The notes under the pieces: model-generated
The model's database searches: none
What the model was told of the DNA's origin: nothing
What the model saw: only the letters and a program-made list of their open reading frames with translations
Program-made: the position numbers and the translations under genes
Part shown: piece by piece, positions 16,659-25,497 of the stretch
How the letters are laid out: every line of letters begins with the position of its first letter
Position numbering within the stretch: position 1 is the stretch's first letter
Origin: Myxococcota bacterium
GTDB lineage: Bacteria > Myxococcota > XYA12-FULL-58-9 > JALHOP01
Assembly: GCA_022842935.1 (NCBI GenBank)
Contig: JALHOP010000001.1
Coordinates: 558,001 to 622,000, forward strand
Direction of reading: 5' to 3'
Length of the DNA: 64,000 nucleotides

Positions 16659-17636
16659 TTACTTCACAACGAGCGGTGCCCGGTTGAGCACGACCCGCCC
16701 CTTGGGCGCTTCCATCACGTAGCGGATCTCGTAGACTCCAGCTTGCTGCGGCGCGGTGAGCGAGCCTGTGGCCCCTTGCGATGTGTAGAAATACGACAAC
16801 TCGCCGGAGGTCGGCTCGTGTCCCTTGGGGACGAGATCGACATAGTCGCCCACGCGCTGCGGACCCGCCCACGTGACCTCGAAGGTCGCCCCCTTACTCG
16901 TCGCCACGGGCGTCTTCAGCGTCGCGACAGGCATCGACACCTTGAGCGCGGCTGTCGCGAGCACCTTGCGTCCCGTCGGACCCTCGAGCACGTAGCGAAT
17001 CGCGTAGTCGCCCGCGCCCCCTGGGGCAGTAAGCTTCGCAGGGGTTCCCGCGCTCGTATACGCGTAGCTGATCTCGCCGCTGGTTGCCGCAGCGCCAGCC
17101 GGCACGATGTCGATGTAGTCGCCTTCCCCTTGCGGACCGGTCCATTCGACCGCAAGCGCCTCCGCGGCGCCGGCCTCCGCAGGAGCCTTGACCGTCGCGG
17201 CGGCGGCCGTCACCTGGAGGGGAGCGGTCGCCTTCACCAGGCGGGTCGACCCCATGTCGAGCACGTAGCGGACGTCGTAGTCGCCAGGTGTCGTGGGCAC
17301 GCGCAGCTCAGCCCGCCCGAGCCCGTCGCGCACGTACTGATAGGTGATTTCGCCGCTGGTGCCGGTGAACTGCCGCGGCACGAGGTCGATATAGTCCGAG
17401 GTGTTGGCTGGACCGTTCCAAACGATCGCGACCTTAGAACCCGCTATCGCGGATGGCGGGACGGTCATGGTGACGGGGCCATCGACGGGAGGACCCGCGT
17501 TGAGCTTCACCGTCGCGGATGCCGTCGGCTGTGTCGTTGGGGCCGTGTCATCGGTAGGGCGCGTCGACTTGGAGCCACATCCGACGAGCAACGCTGTGCA
17601 CATCGCGACCGACCCTATTGATTGTAACGTTTTCAT
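16659..17636 (-). CDS. Lipoprotein with three tandem Ig-like repeats
   Basis: The ATG at 17636, after an AGGAG box, gives 325 residues. The lipobox is LLVGC. Three repeats of about 90 residues follow, each with the landmarks W-x-GP, DYIDLVP or DYIDIVP, TSGE-(I/L)-(T/S)Y-x-Y, then G-x-Y-(D/A/E)-(V/I)-RYV. The spacing suggests all-beta Ig-like domains. Similar repeats occur in proteobacterial cell-surface and vWA proteins, where their ligand is unknown. Conservation between repeats 2 and 3 is strongest, implying a recent duplication. There is no catalytic motif, so a binding or scaffolding role in the envelope is likely. Confidence 0.75.
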   Translation of the reverse strand: MKTLQSIGSVAMCTALLVGCGSKSTRPTDDTAPTTQPTASATVKLNAGPPVDGPVTMTVPPSAIAGSKVAIVWNGPANTSDYIDLVPRQFTGTSGEITYQYVRDGLGRAELRVPTTPGDYDVRYVLDMGSTRLVKATAPLQVTAAAATVKAPAEAGAAEALAVEWTGPQGEGDYIDIVPAGAAATSGEISYAYTSAGTPAKLTAPGGAGDYAIRYVLEGPTGRKVLATAALKVSMPVATLKTPVATSKGATFEVTWAGPQRVGDYVDLVPKGHEPTSGELSYFYTSQGATGSLTAPQQAGVYEIRYVMEAPKGRVVLNRAPLVVK

Positions 17637-17755
17637 GTTTCGCTCCTGCGTTCGTCGCGGTTCGCTGGCGGTGTTATACCTTTTTCCCGCTCGCGAAAAG
17701 GCGTCGCCGCCGGTCGCTGGAAGGTGTCGGCGTTGCTCAAGCGACGCACGTAAGC

Positions 17756-18676
17756 TCAAGTTGGCTCACGCTTGGCCGTCGGCGAGCCAAGCTGCTCGAG
17801 GGGCACCGGCCACTGCACTTCGATCGTCAGGTGCGTGAGCTCGAAGCGCGCCAGTGCCTCGCGATAGCGACTTGCATCACAGGGTGCATCCGTAGCGATG
17901 GTTGCGACACAACTCCTGGCCGCCCCGCCGAGCGACCAGACGCGTAGGTCGCGGACCTTGGCGTGGCTCACGCTCTCGAGCTCACGCCGTATGTCCTCTT
18001 CGAATGAAGTACCGGCGCTGGCATCGACCAGCTCGAGGACCGTCGAACGCAGAAGGCCCACCCCCCAGGCAGCAATCACGAGACCTCCGAGAATGCCCGA
18101 TATCGCGTCGAGCCACGCCCACCCGAGGTAGCGACCGGCGAGGAGTGCCCCGATCGCCAAGGCGCTGGTGAAGGTATCGGCGACGACGTGGAGAAATGCT
18201 GCGCGGTGGTTGTGGTCGTGGTGTGCGTCATGATCATCGTCGTCATGGGCATGGAGCACCAAGACGCTTACGACATTGACGACGAGTCCAAGGACCGCCA
18301 CCGGTAACGACTTCACGAAATCGATAGACGGCTGAGCGATGAGTCGGGCGCCGGACTCGACGACCATTGCGAGTGCAACGAAGCTCAGCGCGATGGCGCT
18401 CGTATACGCGGACAGAGCCTGGACCTTGCCTGTACCGAACACGAACGCGCGGTGCCCCGCGAATCGACGTGTGACCCAATAAGCCGCGCTCGCGAGGCCA
18501 AGTGCGCCGACGTGGGTCGCCATGTGCCAACCATCGGCCAGGAGGGCCATCGAGCCGGTGAGGTAGCCAACGGCGATCTCCGCCACCATCGTTACTGCGG
18601 TGATGGCGACCACGAGCTGAACGCCACGCTCTCGGCGCTTGGGCGTCGAAATCTCAACGTGTGCGCGCATGGCCAT
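17756..18676 (-). CDS. dmeF: DmeF-like cation diffusion facilitator (Co/Ni/Zn efflux)
   Basis: The protein has 306 residues starting at ATG 18676, overlapping the regulator stop as TAATG. Six helices are visible. Helix 2 contains ADGWHMATHVGAL and helix 5 contains HVVADTFTSALAI, the two metal-binding positions of CDF exporters. The loop between helices 4 and 5 is His/Asp rich (HAHDDDDHDAHHDHNH). A cytoplasmic C-terminal domain follows. CDF proteins exchange divalent cations for protons at the inner membrane. The HVxADTxTSxLAI signature and coupling to a DmeR/RcnR-type repressor point to the DmeF subgroup (cobalt and nickel export); zinc is the main alternative. Confidence 0.9.
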   Translation of the reverse strand: MAMRAHVEISTPKRRERGVQLVVAITAVTMVAEIAVGYLTGSMALLADGWHMATHVGALGLASAAYWVTRRFAGHRAFVFGTGKVQALSAYTSAIALSFVALAMVVESGARLIAQPSIDFVKSLPVAVLGLVVNVVSVLVLHAHDDDDHDAHHDHNHRAAFLHVVADTFTSALAIGALLAGRYLGWAWLDAISGILGGLVIAAWGVGLLRSTVLELVDASAGTSFEEDIRRELESVSHAKVRDLRVWSLGGAARSCVATIATDAPCDASRYREALARFELTHLTIEVQWPVPLEQLGSPTAKREPT

Positions 18677-18948
18677 TATCCCACGAACTGCCGGATGACG
18701 CGTACCAGCTCGTTTGCGGCGGCGGACCGTTCGCGGCCGCTGATACCGGGTGCGGCCAGGTGGTGTTCGAGATGGTCGCACAAGACCTCGGCCGCGAGCG
18801 CGTTGATGGCACCACGCGCCGCCGCGATGGTCCGCACGACCTCCTCACACCCGTGTTCGGCGATGAGGGCACGCTCGACGGCCTCGATCTGGCCTTTTAC
18901 GCGCCTCACGCGCGCGACGAGCTTCTTCTTGTGATGAACCGTGTGCAT
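18676..18948 (-). CDS. dmeR: DmeR/RcnR-type Ni/Co-sensing repressor (CsoR superfamily)
   Basis: ATG 18948 gives a 90-residue all-helical protein beginning MHTVHHKKKLVARVRRVKGQ. The metal ligands of RcnR (His3, Cys35, His60, His64) line up as H2, C34, H59 and H63, exactly shifted by one. This is strong evidence for nickel or cobalt sensing rather than copper (CsoR) or formaldehyde (FrmR). The protein should bind the G/C-tract palindrome at 18956-18975 and release it on metal binding, inducing the overlapping exporter gene. A start further upstream is possible in frame but would run through the operator. Confidence 0.93.
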   Translation of the reverse strand: MHTVHHKKKLVARVRRVKGQIEAVERALIAEHGCEEVVRTIAAARGAINALAAEVLCDHLEHHLAAPGISGRERSAAANELVRVIRQFVG

Positions 18949-18955
18949 GGCCGAG

Positions 18956-18975
18956 ACATACCCCAGGGGGTATGT
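18956..18975. promoter_or_regulatory. DmeR/RcnR-type operator
   Basis: This is a perfect 20-bp inverted repeat, ACATACCCC-AG-GGGGTATGT, with the AT-flanked G/C tract typical of RcnR, InrS and DmeR operators. It begins 8 bp upstream of the dmeR start codon, so the bound repressor would block the dmeRF transcript and its translation start. Confidence 0.88.
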
Positions 18976-18988
18976 TGGGTTCCAATAT

Positions 18989-19003
18989 TGCAACAATGAT
19001 GCA
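18989..19003. promoter_or_regulatory. Candidate Zur-box before the second COG0523 gene
   Basis: TGCAACA-A-TGATGCA differs from the 8309-8323 palindrome by one base in the left arm plus the central base. Flanking bases are not symmetric, so this is the weakest of the three copies. It ends 32 bp before the GTPase start codon and lies 13 bp from the DmeR operator in the same 87-bp divergent region. Confidence 0.62.
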
Positions 19004-19035
19004 TGTGTTGTACTAGCGCATCAATCGAGGACTGC

Positions 19036-20376
19036 ATGAAGAAGATCCCTGTTACTGTGCTCACTGGATTTCTCGGCTCGGGGAAAACGACGCTGCTGAA
19101 CCGAATCCTCACCGAGAACCACGGTCAACGCATCGCGGTCATCGAGAACGAGTTTGGCGAGATCGGCATCGATCAGGCGCTCGTTATCAACGCTGACGAG
19201 GAGGTCTTCGAGATGAACAATGGGTGCATCTGCTGCACCGTGCGCGGCGACCTCATCCGAATCCTTGGCAACCTGATGAAGCGCCGTGACAAGTTCGACC
19301 GTATCCTCGTCGAGACGACAGGACTCGCCGACCCAGGTCCTGTGGCGCAGACCTTCTTCGTCGATGATGACCTCAAAGAGCTGTTCACGCTCGATGGCAT
19401 CGTCACCCTCGTCGACGCCAAACACGTGCACTTGCACATCGACCAGTCGAGTGAGTGCAAGGAGCAGATCGCCTTCGCCGATGTGCTCATTCTCAACAAG
19501 ACCGACCTCGTGAGCCCGGCGGAGCTCGACGCGCTCGAGCGGCGGGTGACCGGGATGAACGCGATGGCCAAGGTGTTGCGCGCGGAGAACGCAGATGTAC
19601 CCCTCGCGCAGGTCCTCGATGTTGGCGGTTTCGATCTCGAGCGCGCGGTATCCATGAAGCCCACATTCCTGGAGCCCGAGTATCCGTTCGAGTGGGCAGG
19701 CACGTTCGAGCTCGGTGAAGGGCGCTACGAGCTCGTGCTCGACGAGGGACCAGATCCCAGCATGGACCTCGCCATCACTTTGCTGGACCAAGTCGAGCGA
19801 GCCGAATCACCTGCTGCGTGCGAGCGCGCCGTGCGGGTCTGGTCCAAAGAAGCGCCGGTCGTAGCACCCGGCGGTAGCATCGATGCGGGAGCGATCGCGC
19901 ATCTGCGTTTGGCTCTCGACGCGGCGGGCGTGAAGCGTTTTGCGGTGCGCGTACCGCGCTCTGGGCGCGTCGGTATTTACACGCAGCACCTGCCCGCCGA
20001 ATTTCAGATGCGCCTGCTCGAGCGCGGCGAGGTGCGCTCGCCCGTGAGCGAGCGTGAGGTCACGCCTGGTCACACGCACGATGACGAAGTGACATCTGTC
20101 GGGCTCCATCTCGACGGAGCGCTCGACGGCAAGAAGCTCAACGAATGGGTGTCGCGGCTGCTGAGCGAGAAGGGCACCGACATCTTTCGCATGAAGGGCA
20201 TCCTCAACATCGAAGGGGCAAGCAGTCGCTTCGTTGTGCAGGGCGTTCACATGCTCGTGACGGGGCGCGAAGACCGACCTTGGGACGCGCAGCCACGTGC
20301 AAGTGATCTCGTGTTCATCGGACGCCATCTCGATCGCCAAGCACTCGAGCGCGGCTTCGAGCGGTGTTTGGCGTGA
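19036..20376 (+). CDS. Second COG0523 GTPase (CobW-domain metallochaperone)
   Basis: ATG 19036 follows a GAGG box and starts [22 protein letters not shown]; upstream in-frame codons are unlikely. The protein has 446 residues. It contains the CxCC motif [24 protein letters not shown] and a full CobW_C domain. A short His/Asp insert (PGHTHDDE) precedes the C-terminal domain and may bind metal. It is longer than the paralogue at 10781 and has a different partner (WD40 protein, GTGA overlap), suggesting a separate client or metal. Both a DmeR-type operator and a candidate Zur box lie in its upstream region. Confidence 0.92.
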   Translation: MKKIPVTVLTGFLGSGKTTLLNRILTENHGQRIAVIENEFGEIGIDQALVINADEEVFEMNNGCICCTVRGDLIRILGNLMKRRDKFDRILVETTGLADPGPVAQTFFVDDDLKELFTLDGIVTLVDAKHVHLHIDQSSECKEQIAFADVLILNKTDLVSPAELDALERRVTGMNAMAKVLRAENADVPLAQVLDVGGFDLERAVSMKPTFLEPEYPFEWAGTFELGEGRYELVLDEGPDPSMDLAITLLDQVERAESPAACERAVRVWSKEAPVVAPGGSIDAGAIAHLRLALDAAGVKRFAVRVPRSGRVGIYTQHLPAEFQMRLLERGEVRSPVSEREVTPGHTHDDEVTSVGLHLDGALDGKKLNEWVSRLLSEKGTDIFRMKGILNIEGASSRFVVQGVHMLVTGREDRPWDAQPRASDLVFIGRHLDRQALERGFERCLA

Positions 20377-21404
20377 CGTCGACCACGAAGCAGGGGCCTT
20401 CCGAGCTCGCGGTGTTATGGCAGAGCGAGGTCGGCGACTATGTGGCCGCAGCGGCCATCGTCGTTGACGGTGAGCTTGCAGTGCTTGGGCTCGGTGACGG
20501 CGCGATCGTGGGTATCGACCTTGGCACGGGACGCGAACGCTTCCGACGCCAGGCGCATTTTGGCGGTGTTCTGTGCGTGAGCCCGTCGCCAACGGGTGGC
20601 CAGTTTGCCACCTGCGGGAGTGATCCAGCTGCCAAGGTCTGGACGTCCGACGGCGAGCTGGTTCGGGGGCTACCCGGCAGCGGCACTGCATGGGTCGAGC
20701 ACGTCGCGTGGTCGCCGACCGGACGACATCTCGCCACGGCTGCGGGTCGCTCGGTTCGCGTCTGGGATGCGGAGGGAAGAATCGTTGCCGAGCCCGAAGC
20801 CGTCGAGAGCACGGTCACGGCCCTCGCGTGGCGTCCGGACGGTACCGCGATCGCGGCGACGTGTTATGGCGGAGTGCGGTTCTGGTCGGTTGAAGCCAGC
20901 GCGGTGCCGCTTCATCTCGCGTGGAAGGGCTCGCTGCTTTCGGTCGCCTGGAGTCCCGATGCGAAGATCATCGCGTGTGCGAGCCAAGATCGGTCGGTGC
21001 ACTTCTGGCGCCTGGACGCGCAAGCAGATTCAGAGATGAGCGGCTATCCGCTGAAGCCCAAGGCGCTCGCATGGGACAGCGAGTCGAGGCTCCTCGCGAC
21101 GTCCGGGGATATCGCGGCTACTCTTTGGGATTTCCGCGGCAAAGGTCCCGAGGGCTCGACGCCCATCCAGCTGCACGCTCATACGGGCGCCATCACGTGC
21201 CTCGCTTTCAGCCCCCGCAAGGGGTTCCTCGCGAGCGGAGCGAAGGACGCCGCCGTCGTACTCTGGGAGCCCCGCCGACAACCGCGACCGATCCGCCATG
21301 CGAAGCTCCGCGGGGAAATCACGACGCTGTCGTGGCATCCGCGAAAGCGAGGCCTTCTCGCGACCGATGATCGCGGGACGACCTGCTTTCTCGAGACGCT
21401 CTGA
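20373..21404 (+). CDS. WD40-repeat protein coupled to the COG0523 GTPase
   Basis: The GTG at 20373 overlaps the GTPase stop as GTGA, giving 343 residues. Seven or so WD40 blades are recognisable by recurring pairs such as [91 protein letters not shown] and [23 protein letters not shown]. There is no signal peptide, so the propeller is cytoplasmic and probably acts as a docking platform for the GTPase or its client. No enzymatic residues are visible. Strict translational coupling implies stoichiometric production with the GTPase. Confidence 0.9.
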   Translation: MTSTTKQGPSELAVLWQSEVGDYVAAAAIVVDGELAVLGLGDGAIVGIDLGTGRERFRRQAHFGGVLCVSPSPTGGQFATCGSDPAAKVWTSDGELVRGLPGSGTAWVEHVAWSPTGRHLATAAGRSVRVWDAEGRIVAEPEAVESTVTALAWRPDGTAIAATCYGGVRFWSVEASAVPLHLAWKGSLLSVAWSPDAKIIACASQDRSVHFWRLDAQADSEMSGYPLKPKALAWDSESRLLATSGDIAATLWDFRGKGPEGSTPIQLHAHTGAITCLAFSPRKGFLASGAKDAAVVLWEPRRQPRPIRHAKLRGEITTLSWHPRKRGLLATDDRGTTCFLETL

Positions 21405-21417
21405 ACCGACGGCCGAG

Positions 21418-23556
21418 CTAAGTGCGTCGGCGAAGGCTCGTCGGCGGCGCGGGAGCTGGTTCCGAGGCCGGCGGAGTTGGAGTTGGAGCTGGAGCTGGAG
21501 TTGGAGTTGGAGTTGGAGTTGGAGCCGGCGGTGGTGGCGGCGCTGGCGGAGGCGGGGCCTCGACACCGACCGCGGACCAGGCGCGCGCGACCAGCTGGGC
21601 TTCAGCGGAGTCTGGCCCGTGCAGGTCGTTGGCGGCGCGGATCGTCGCCTCACGCGCCTGCGCGAAGTTGGTGAACGGGGTAAAGTAGGTGGTGTGGGCT
21701 CGGTAGAAGATATGTAGAGCCTTCTCCATGCCGAGACCTTGCTCGATCGTCTGGCGCGAGGTCGGGTTCGTACCGCCGTTGGCGAGCAGGTAGAACCAGT
21801 TGTTCGCGATGCCTGAATTGAGGTGGACGCCGCCGTTGTCCGCCCATCCGCGATAGCGGGTGCTATAGTGGTCGCGCGAGTAGAACTCGCTCGTGCCCTG
21901 TCGGTCGCGCGTCGGATCGTTCATGTAGCGGAGCGCGTCGCCTGCAACCCCGGGCGTCCAGGTGTCCTCACCGATCAGGTAGTCGGATGGAATCCCTTGG
22001 TCGCGCTGTTCCGGCGGACGATTGGCGTTGCGAAGGAACCAGCTAAAGCCGGCGCTGCCGATGATGTCGGACGCACCCTCGTTGAGCGCACCAGACTCGC
22101 CGCGGTAGATCAAGCCACTGGTATGTGAGGTGAGGCCGTGCGTGGGTTCGTGGCCGGCCACGTCTTTGTCGACGAGTGGGCCGGCGGTGCGGCCATCGCC
22201 GTTCCCGAACCACATGACGCCGTTGTAGTAGAACGCGTTGACCATGCGGTTGCCGACGTGGACGACCGACCGGCCGGGCATGCCGCTACCGTCGATCCCG
22301 GAGCGCTGGAAGAACTCGCGCAGGAAGTCGTCATAGCGAGCCGCAGCAAAGTGCGCGTCGACGGCGGGCCGCGCGCGCGGATCGTCGCCTGGGGTCGCCC
22401 ATGCGTTGTCCGAATCGGTTAGCGGAACCGCTCCCGCGGGGAAGCCTTCCGCGTCGAACTGACCCGTATTCGTGCGGCCGCGGGCGTCGCGGGTTTCCGT
22501 GTCCCGACGTGTCGGATCGCGAAGCACATAAAGGCCATCCGCTGTACGCCGTGCTGTCGCGAGGGGCACATTGCCGGAGAAGATCGAGGTCCCCAGGCCG
22601 TGCGCAGGGGTAAACGCTGGGGGCGGAGGGGGTGCGGGTTCTGTTGGAGTTGGTGCTGGCTCGGTTGCTGGGACCGGAGTGGGTGCTGGCGTCGGCCCGG
22701 TTGGCGGGGTTTCTGCGGCCTGGCGCTCGAGCACTAGCGACAGACGCCCGCTCATGCATGGACAGTTCGCTCCGTGCTGGTGGCCAGGCACGAAACCATG
22801 GATCTCGTTGAAGTCGAACAACGTGCGGTTCGTTTGCGCGTCGACGAAATAGTGCATGTGACGCGGCCAATCGCCACTTAGGCCTGTGAGCTTGACGTGC
22901 CACGCGAGGCGAAACTCTCCGTCGTCGTTGCGCACGACGACGAGCTCGGGCTGACCGACGCGCTCGGGCTCGGTCTGGCCAAACGAAGCGCGCGCGGTGA
23001 CGAGCGCTTGCTCGGCCGTCACGGTCGGAGTGATGTCCAGGTTGAGGCCAGCGATCGGCTGCGCGTTCGTCAGATCGCGCATGTTGCCGTCGCGCCCCAT
23101 GTGCGTGACGACCTGCTCTCCGAACACCGGGATGCCTTGGTAGAACCTCTGCATCCGGACGTGGGTCTCACCGAGCTGGTCACGGAAAACCAGCGCGGGC
23201 TGAAAGCTATGGGGAGAGCGACCAAAGCCGACACCGGTCAGCTGGCGCAGCACGCGTTGCGATTCGGCAACGGCCCTCTCCGCGTCGGCGACCGAAATAT
23301 TGTTGGTACGATAGGCAGCGGCTTGATCGGGCGGGGTGGCCGCGTCGCTTTGCGGGGTGCGCACGGTTCGTCGCGGAGTCGCGCTTGGTGGGGGTAGGGG
23401 CCCAGGGGAGGTCGGCGCCTGAGTGACGGTAGGACGCGAGGCCTCCGGCAGCTCGGCAAGGACGATTGGGGCGGGGAGCTGCGGCGAGGGCTCTACTCCG
23501 CTCAGGATCTGAGGCGGAAGGGACAGCGGCGCTGTCAGGCCTACGGGGTCAGCCAT
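21418..23556 (-). CDS. M4 (thermolysin-like) zinc metalloprotease without a recognisable signal peptide
   Basis: The protein has 712 residues. An FTP/PepSY-type propeptide region (about residues 60-270) precedes the catalytic domain. The zinc ligands are in HEPTH (H469, E470, H473) and NEGASD (E493). The spacing of 24 and 20 residues equals that of thermolysin. The Pro/Thr/Ala-rich segments at about 285-320 and 680-710 are linkers; the last is encoded by a hexanucleotide repeat. The N-terminus (MADPVGLTAPLSLPPQ) shows no Sec or Tat signal, although family members are exported. It lies downstream of, and convergent with, the WD40 gene. Confidence 0.92.
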   Translation of the reverse strand: MADPVGLTAPLSLPPQILSGVEPSPQLPAPIVLAELPEASRPTVTQAPTSPGPLPPPSATPRRTVRTPQSDAATPPDQAAAYRTNNISVADAERAVAESQRVLRQLTGVGFGRSPHSFQPALVFRDQLGETHVRMQRFYQGIPVFGEQVVTHMGRDGNMRDLTNAQPIAGLNLDITPTVTAEQALVTARASFGQTEPERVGQPELVVVRNDDGEFRLAWHVKLTGLSGDWPRHMHYFVDAQTNRTLFDFNEIHGFVPGHQHGANCPCMSGRLSLVLERQAAETPPTGPTPAPTPVPATEPAPTPTEPAPPPPPAFTPAHGLGTSIFSGNVPLATARRTADGLYVLRDPTRRDTETRDARGRTNTGQFDAEGFPAGAVPLTDSDNAWATPGDDPRARPAVDAHFAAARYDDFLREFFQRSGIDGSGMPGRSVVHVGNRMVNAFYYNGVMWFGNGDGRTAGPLVDKDVAGHEPTHGLTSHTSGLIYRGESGALNEGASDIIGSAGFSWFLRNANRPPEQRDQGIPSDYLIGEDTWTPGVAGDALRYMNDPTRDRQGTSEFYSRDHYSTRYRGWADNGGVHLNSGIANNWFYLLANGGTNPTSRQTIEQGLGMEKALHIFYRAHTTYFTPFTNFAQAREATIRAANDLHGPDSAEAQLVARAWSAVGVEAPPPPAPPPPPAPTPTPTPTPAPAPTPTPPASEPAPAPPTSLRRRT
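21473..21526. repeat. Hexanucleotide tandem repeat in the protease tail
   Basis: Nine consecutive GGAGTT/GGAGCT/GGAGCC units, read on the plus strand, encode the alternating Pro-Thr/Pro-Ala linker near the C-terminus of the M4 protease. Copy number could vary by slippage without breaking the frame. Confidence 0.85.
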
Positions 23557-23778
23557 GGGATCGTCCTAGTTTCTTAGTGGGGAGCGACGCAGCGCCGAGT
23601 CGGCACGCATCGGGGAGTCGGAATTATCGTTGGCGCCGTCGGGATGTTTCGACCAACTGACATTGCGGCGCGCCACGCCGGCACCTGGCGCGCCGTCGAC
23701 CCCGCTGGCGCGCTGATTTCTTGCCCCCACGTCCAAGGGCTCCGGGCATGGTATGGCTCTTCCTTGGAGGCTCGCCCC

Positions 23779-25395
23779 ATGGCTTCGTATCCTCGCGCGT
23801 TTTCGTGCTGGTCACTTGTGGTGTCTGTTTTGGCCGTCGCCGGTTGCGCCGACGATGGTACCGACGGAAAGAACGGCACTGATGGTCGCGATGGCTCGAG
23901 CTGGCTTACCGCTGCGGTACCCGCAGATCCCGTTGATTGTCCGAGCGGTGGGACGTCGCTGCAGGTCGGTCCCGATACGGATGCAGATGGTCTACTCGAC
24001 GCAAGCGAGGTCAGCTCGACGGCGGTCGTTTGCAACGGGGATGATGGCGACGCTACAGCCGTCTGGCTGACTGCTGCGGAAGATGCCGATCCGGCGACCT
24101 GCCCCTGGGGTGGCACGGTGCTGCACTTCGGCAAAGATCGCGACGGGAGCGAAGTCCTCGAGCCAGGCGAATACTTGAGCTCGCGCTCGGTATGCGGCAC
24201 CCCCATCGCGCCGAGCACGGTGGCCACGAACTGGACCGGTCTGGGGGACGACGCGCTTTGGTCGAACGGCGCCAATTGGGACCGGGGTACGCCACCTTCT
24301 CCGGGCGAGAGCGTGGTCTTTAGCACCACCGCAGCGCGTCTCCAGAGCTTCAACGACCTGCCGCGTTTGTTCGCGGTGAACGACCTGTTCGTCGGTGGCG
24401 GGCACACGATTTCGGGGAATCAGCTCACGGTGCTCGGCTCCGTGGCGAGCGGAGGCGTAGGAGGCACAGTGACAGTCGGGCTTCCCCTCTTCATGCGTGG
24501 CGACGGTATTTCTGCCTTCGACGTCCCGGGCGTCGACGTTGATCTGGTGATTTCTGGTTCGATCGACGGGCCGCCGCCTTACCAATTGAACAAAGAAGGC
24601 TCTGGTACGGTCGCGTTGTCGGGCCGCAACATCTACACCGGCTCCACCGTGGTGGTGGAGGGTCGGCTCATCGCACAAGGCGGTGACGCGCTCCCCGATG
24701 GCCAAGGGCTTGCGTGCTTGAGCGGTGTCATCGAAATCTCAGCCGCGGGGGAAACCATCGCTAACCTCAACATGAGTTGTACGCTTCGCCTCGTTGGCGA
24801 CTTCGTCCATGTACAGACGGGCTTCCTCGCCGAGCTTTCCGGCCCGATGGAGGGAAGCGGCACATACATCAAGCGCGGTCCAGGGGACTTCCGTCTAACG
24901 GGGACGGGCGCGACCTACACTGGAACCTTGCGCGTTGAGGAAGGCGCGTTGTTGGTCGATGGCGACTACGGGGGAGTTCCGGTCGTTGTCGAGCCAGGAG
25001 CAAGGCTCGGCGGCCAGGGGACGGTGGGCGCGGCCGAGCTGCGCGCCGGCGCGACTCTCAGTCCGGGGGCAAGCCTCCCCGCGATCCTCACCGCGTCCGC
25101 GGATGTCACGTTGACGCCAGGCGCGACTTTCAGGGCTCTCCTGATCGGCACGACCGCAGGCAGCGGCTACCCAAGGCTCGCGTCGCTCGGCGTCGTCGAC
25201 CTCGCGGACGCAACGCTGGACCTCGAGGTGGATTTCACTCCAGCTGCGGGTGACACGTTCACGATCGTTCAGGCCTCGGGCGGACTCACCGGGACCTTCG
25301 CCGGACTTGCCGACGGGGCAATCTTGAGCAGCGACGGTTTCAGCTTCACTGTCGATTACACGCCGAGCTCGGTGGTTCTCACCAGGCTGCCCTAG
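23779..25395 (+). CDS. Lipoprotein with DUF7151-like and autotransporter-type beta repeats
   Basis: ATG 23779 after TTGGAGG gives 538 residues with the lipobox LAVAGC. Two DUF7151-like units follow (WLTAAVPADPVDCPSGG..., WLTAAEDADPATCPWGG...), each with paired Cys and an acidic D-x-D-x-DG stretch that looks Ca-binding-like. From about residue 155 the sequence has beta-helix features, with NWTG..WSNGANWDRG and autotransporter-associated strand repeats such as GSGTVALSGRNIYTGSTVVVEGRL and GPGDFRLTGTGATYTGTLRVEEGAL. No C-terminal beta-barrel is seen, so it is a surface lipoprotein rather than a classic autotransporter. A binding or adhesion role is likely. Confidence 0.78.
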   Translation: MASYPRAFSCWSLVVSVLAVAGCADDGTDGKNGTDGRDGSSWLTAAVPADPVDCPSGGTSLQVGPDTDADGLLDASEVSSTAVVCNGDDGDATAVWLTAAEDADPATCPWGGTVLHFGKDRDGSEVLEPGEYLSSRSVCGTPIAPSTVATNWTGLGDDALWSNGANWDRGTPPSPGESVVFSTTAARLQSFNDLPRLFAVNDLFVGGGHTISGNQLTVLGSVASGGVGGTVTVGLPLFMRGDGISAFDVPGVDVDLVISGSIDGPPPYQLNKEGSGTVALSGRNIYTGSTVVVEGRLIAQGGDALPDGQGLACLSGVIEISAAGETIANLNMSCTLRLVGDFVHVQTGFLAELSGPMEGSGTYIKRGPGDFRLTGTGATYTGTLRVEEGALLVDGDYGGVPVVVEPGARLGGQGTVGAAELRAGATLSPGASLPAILTASADVTLTPGATFRALLIGTTAGSGYPRLASLGVVDLADATLDLEVDFTPAAGDTFTIVQASGGLTGTFAGLADGAILSSDGFSFTVDYTPSSVVLTRLP

Positions 25396-25497
25396 CAACC
25401 CCGCGCGACTCGCTCGAACGGTAGGCGAGCCCGTGTCGCTAGGGCTTCCGCGAGCCCGTGCGTGACCGACATTGCGCACGGCGCGCCGAGCTCAACG

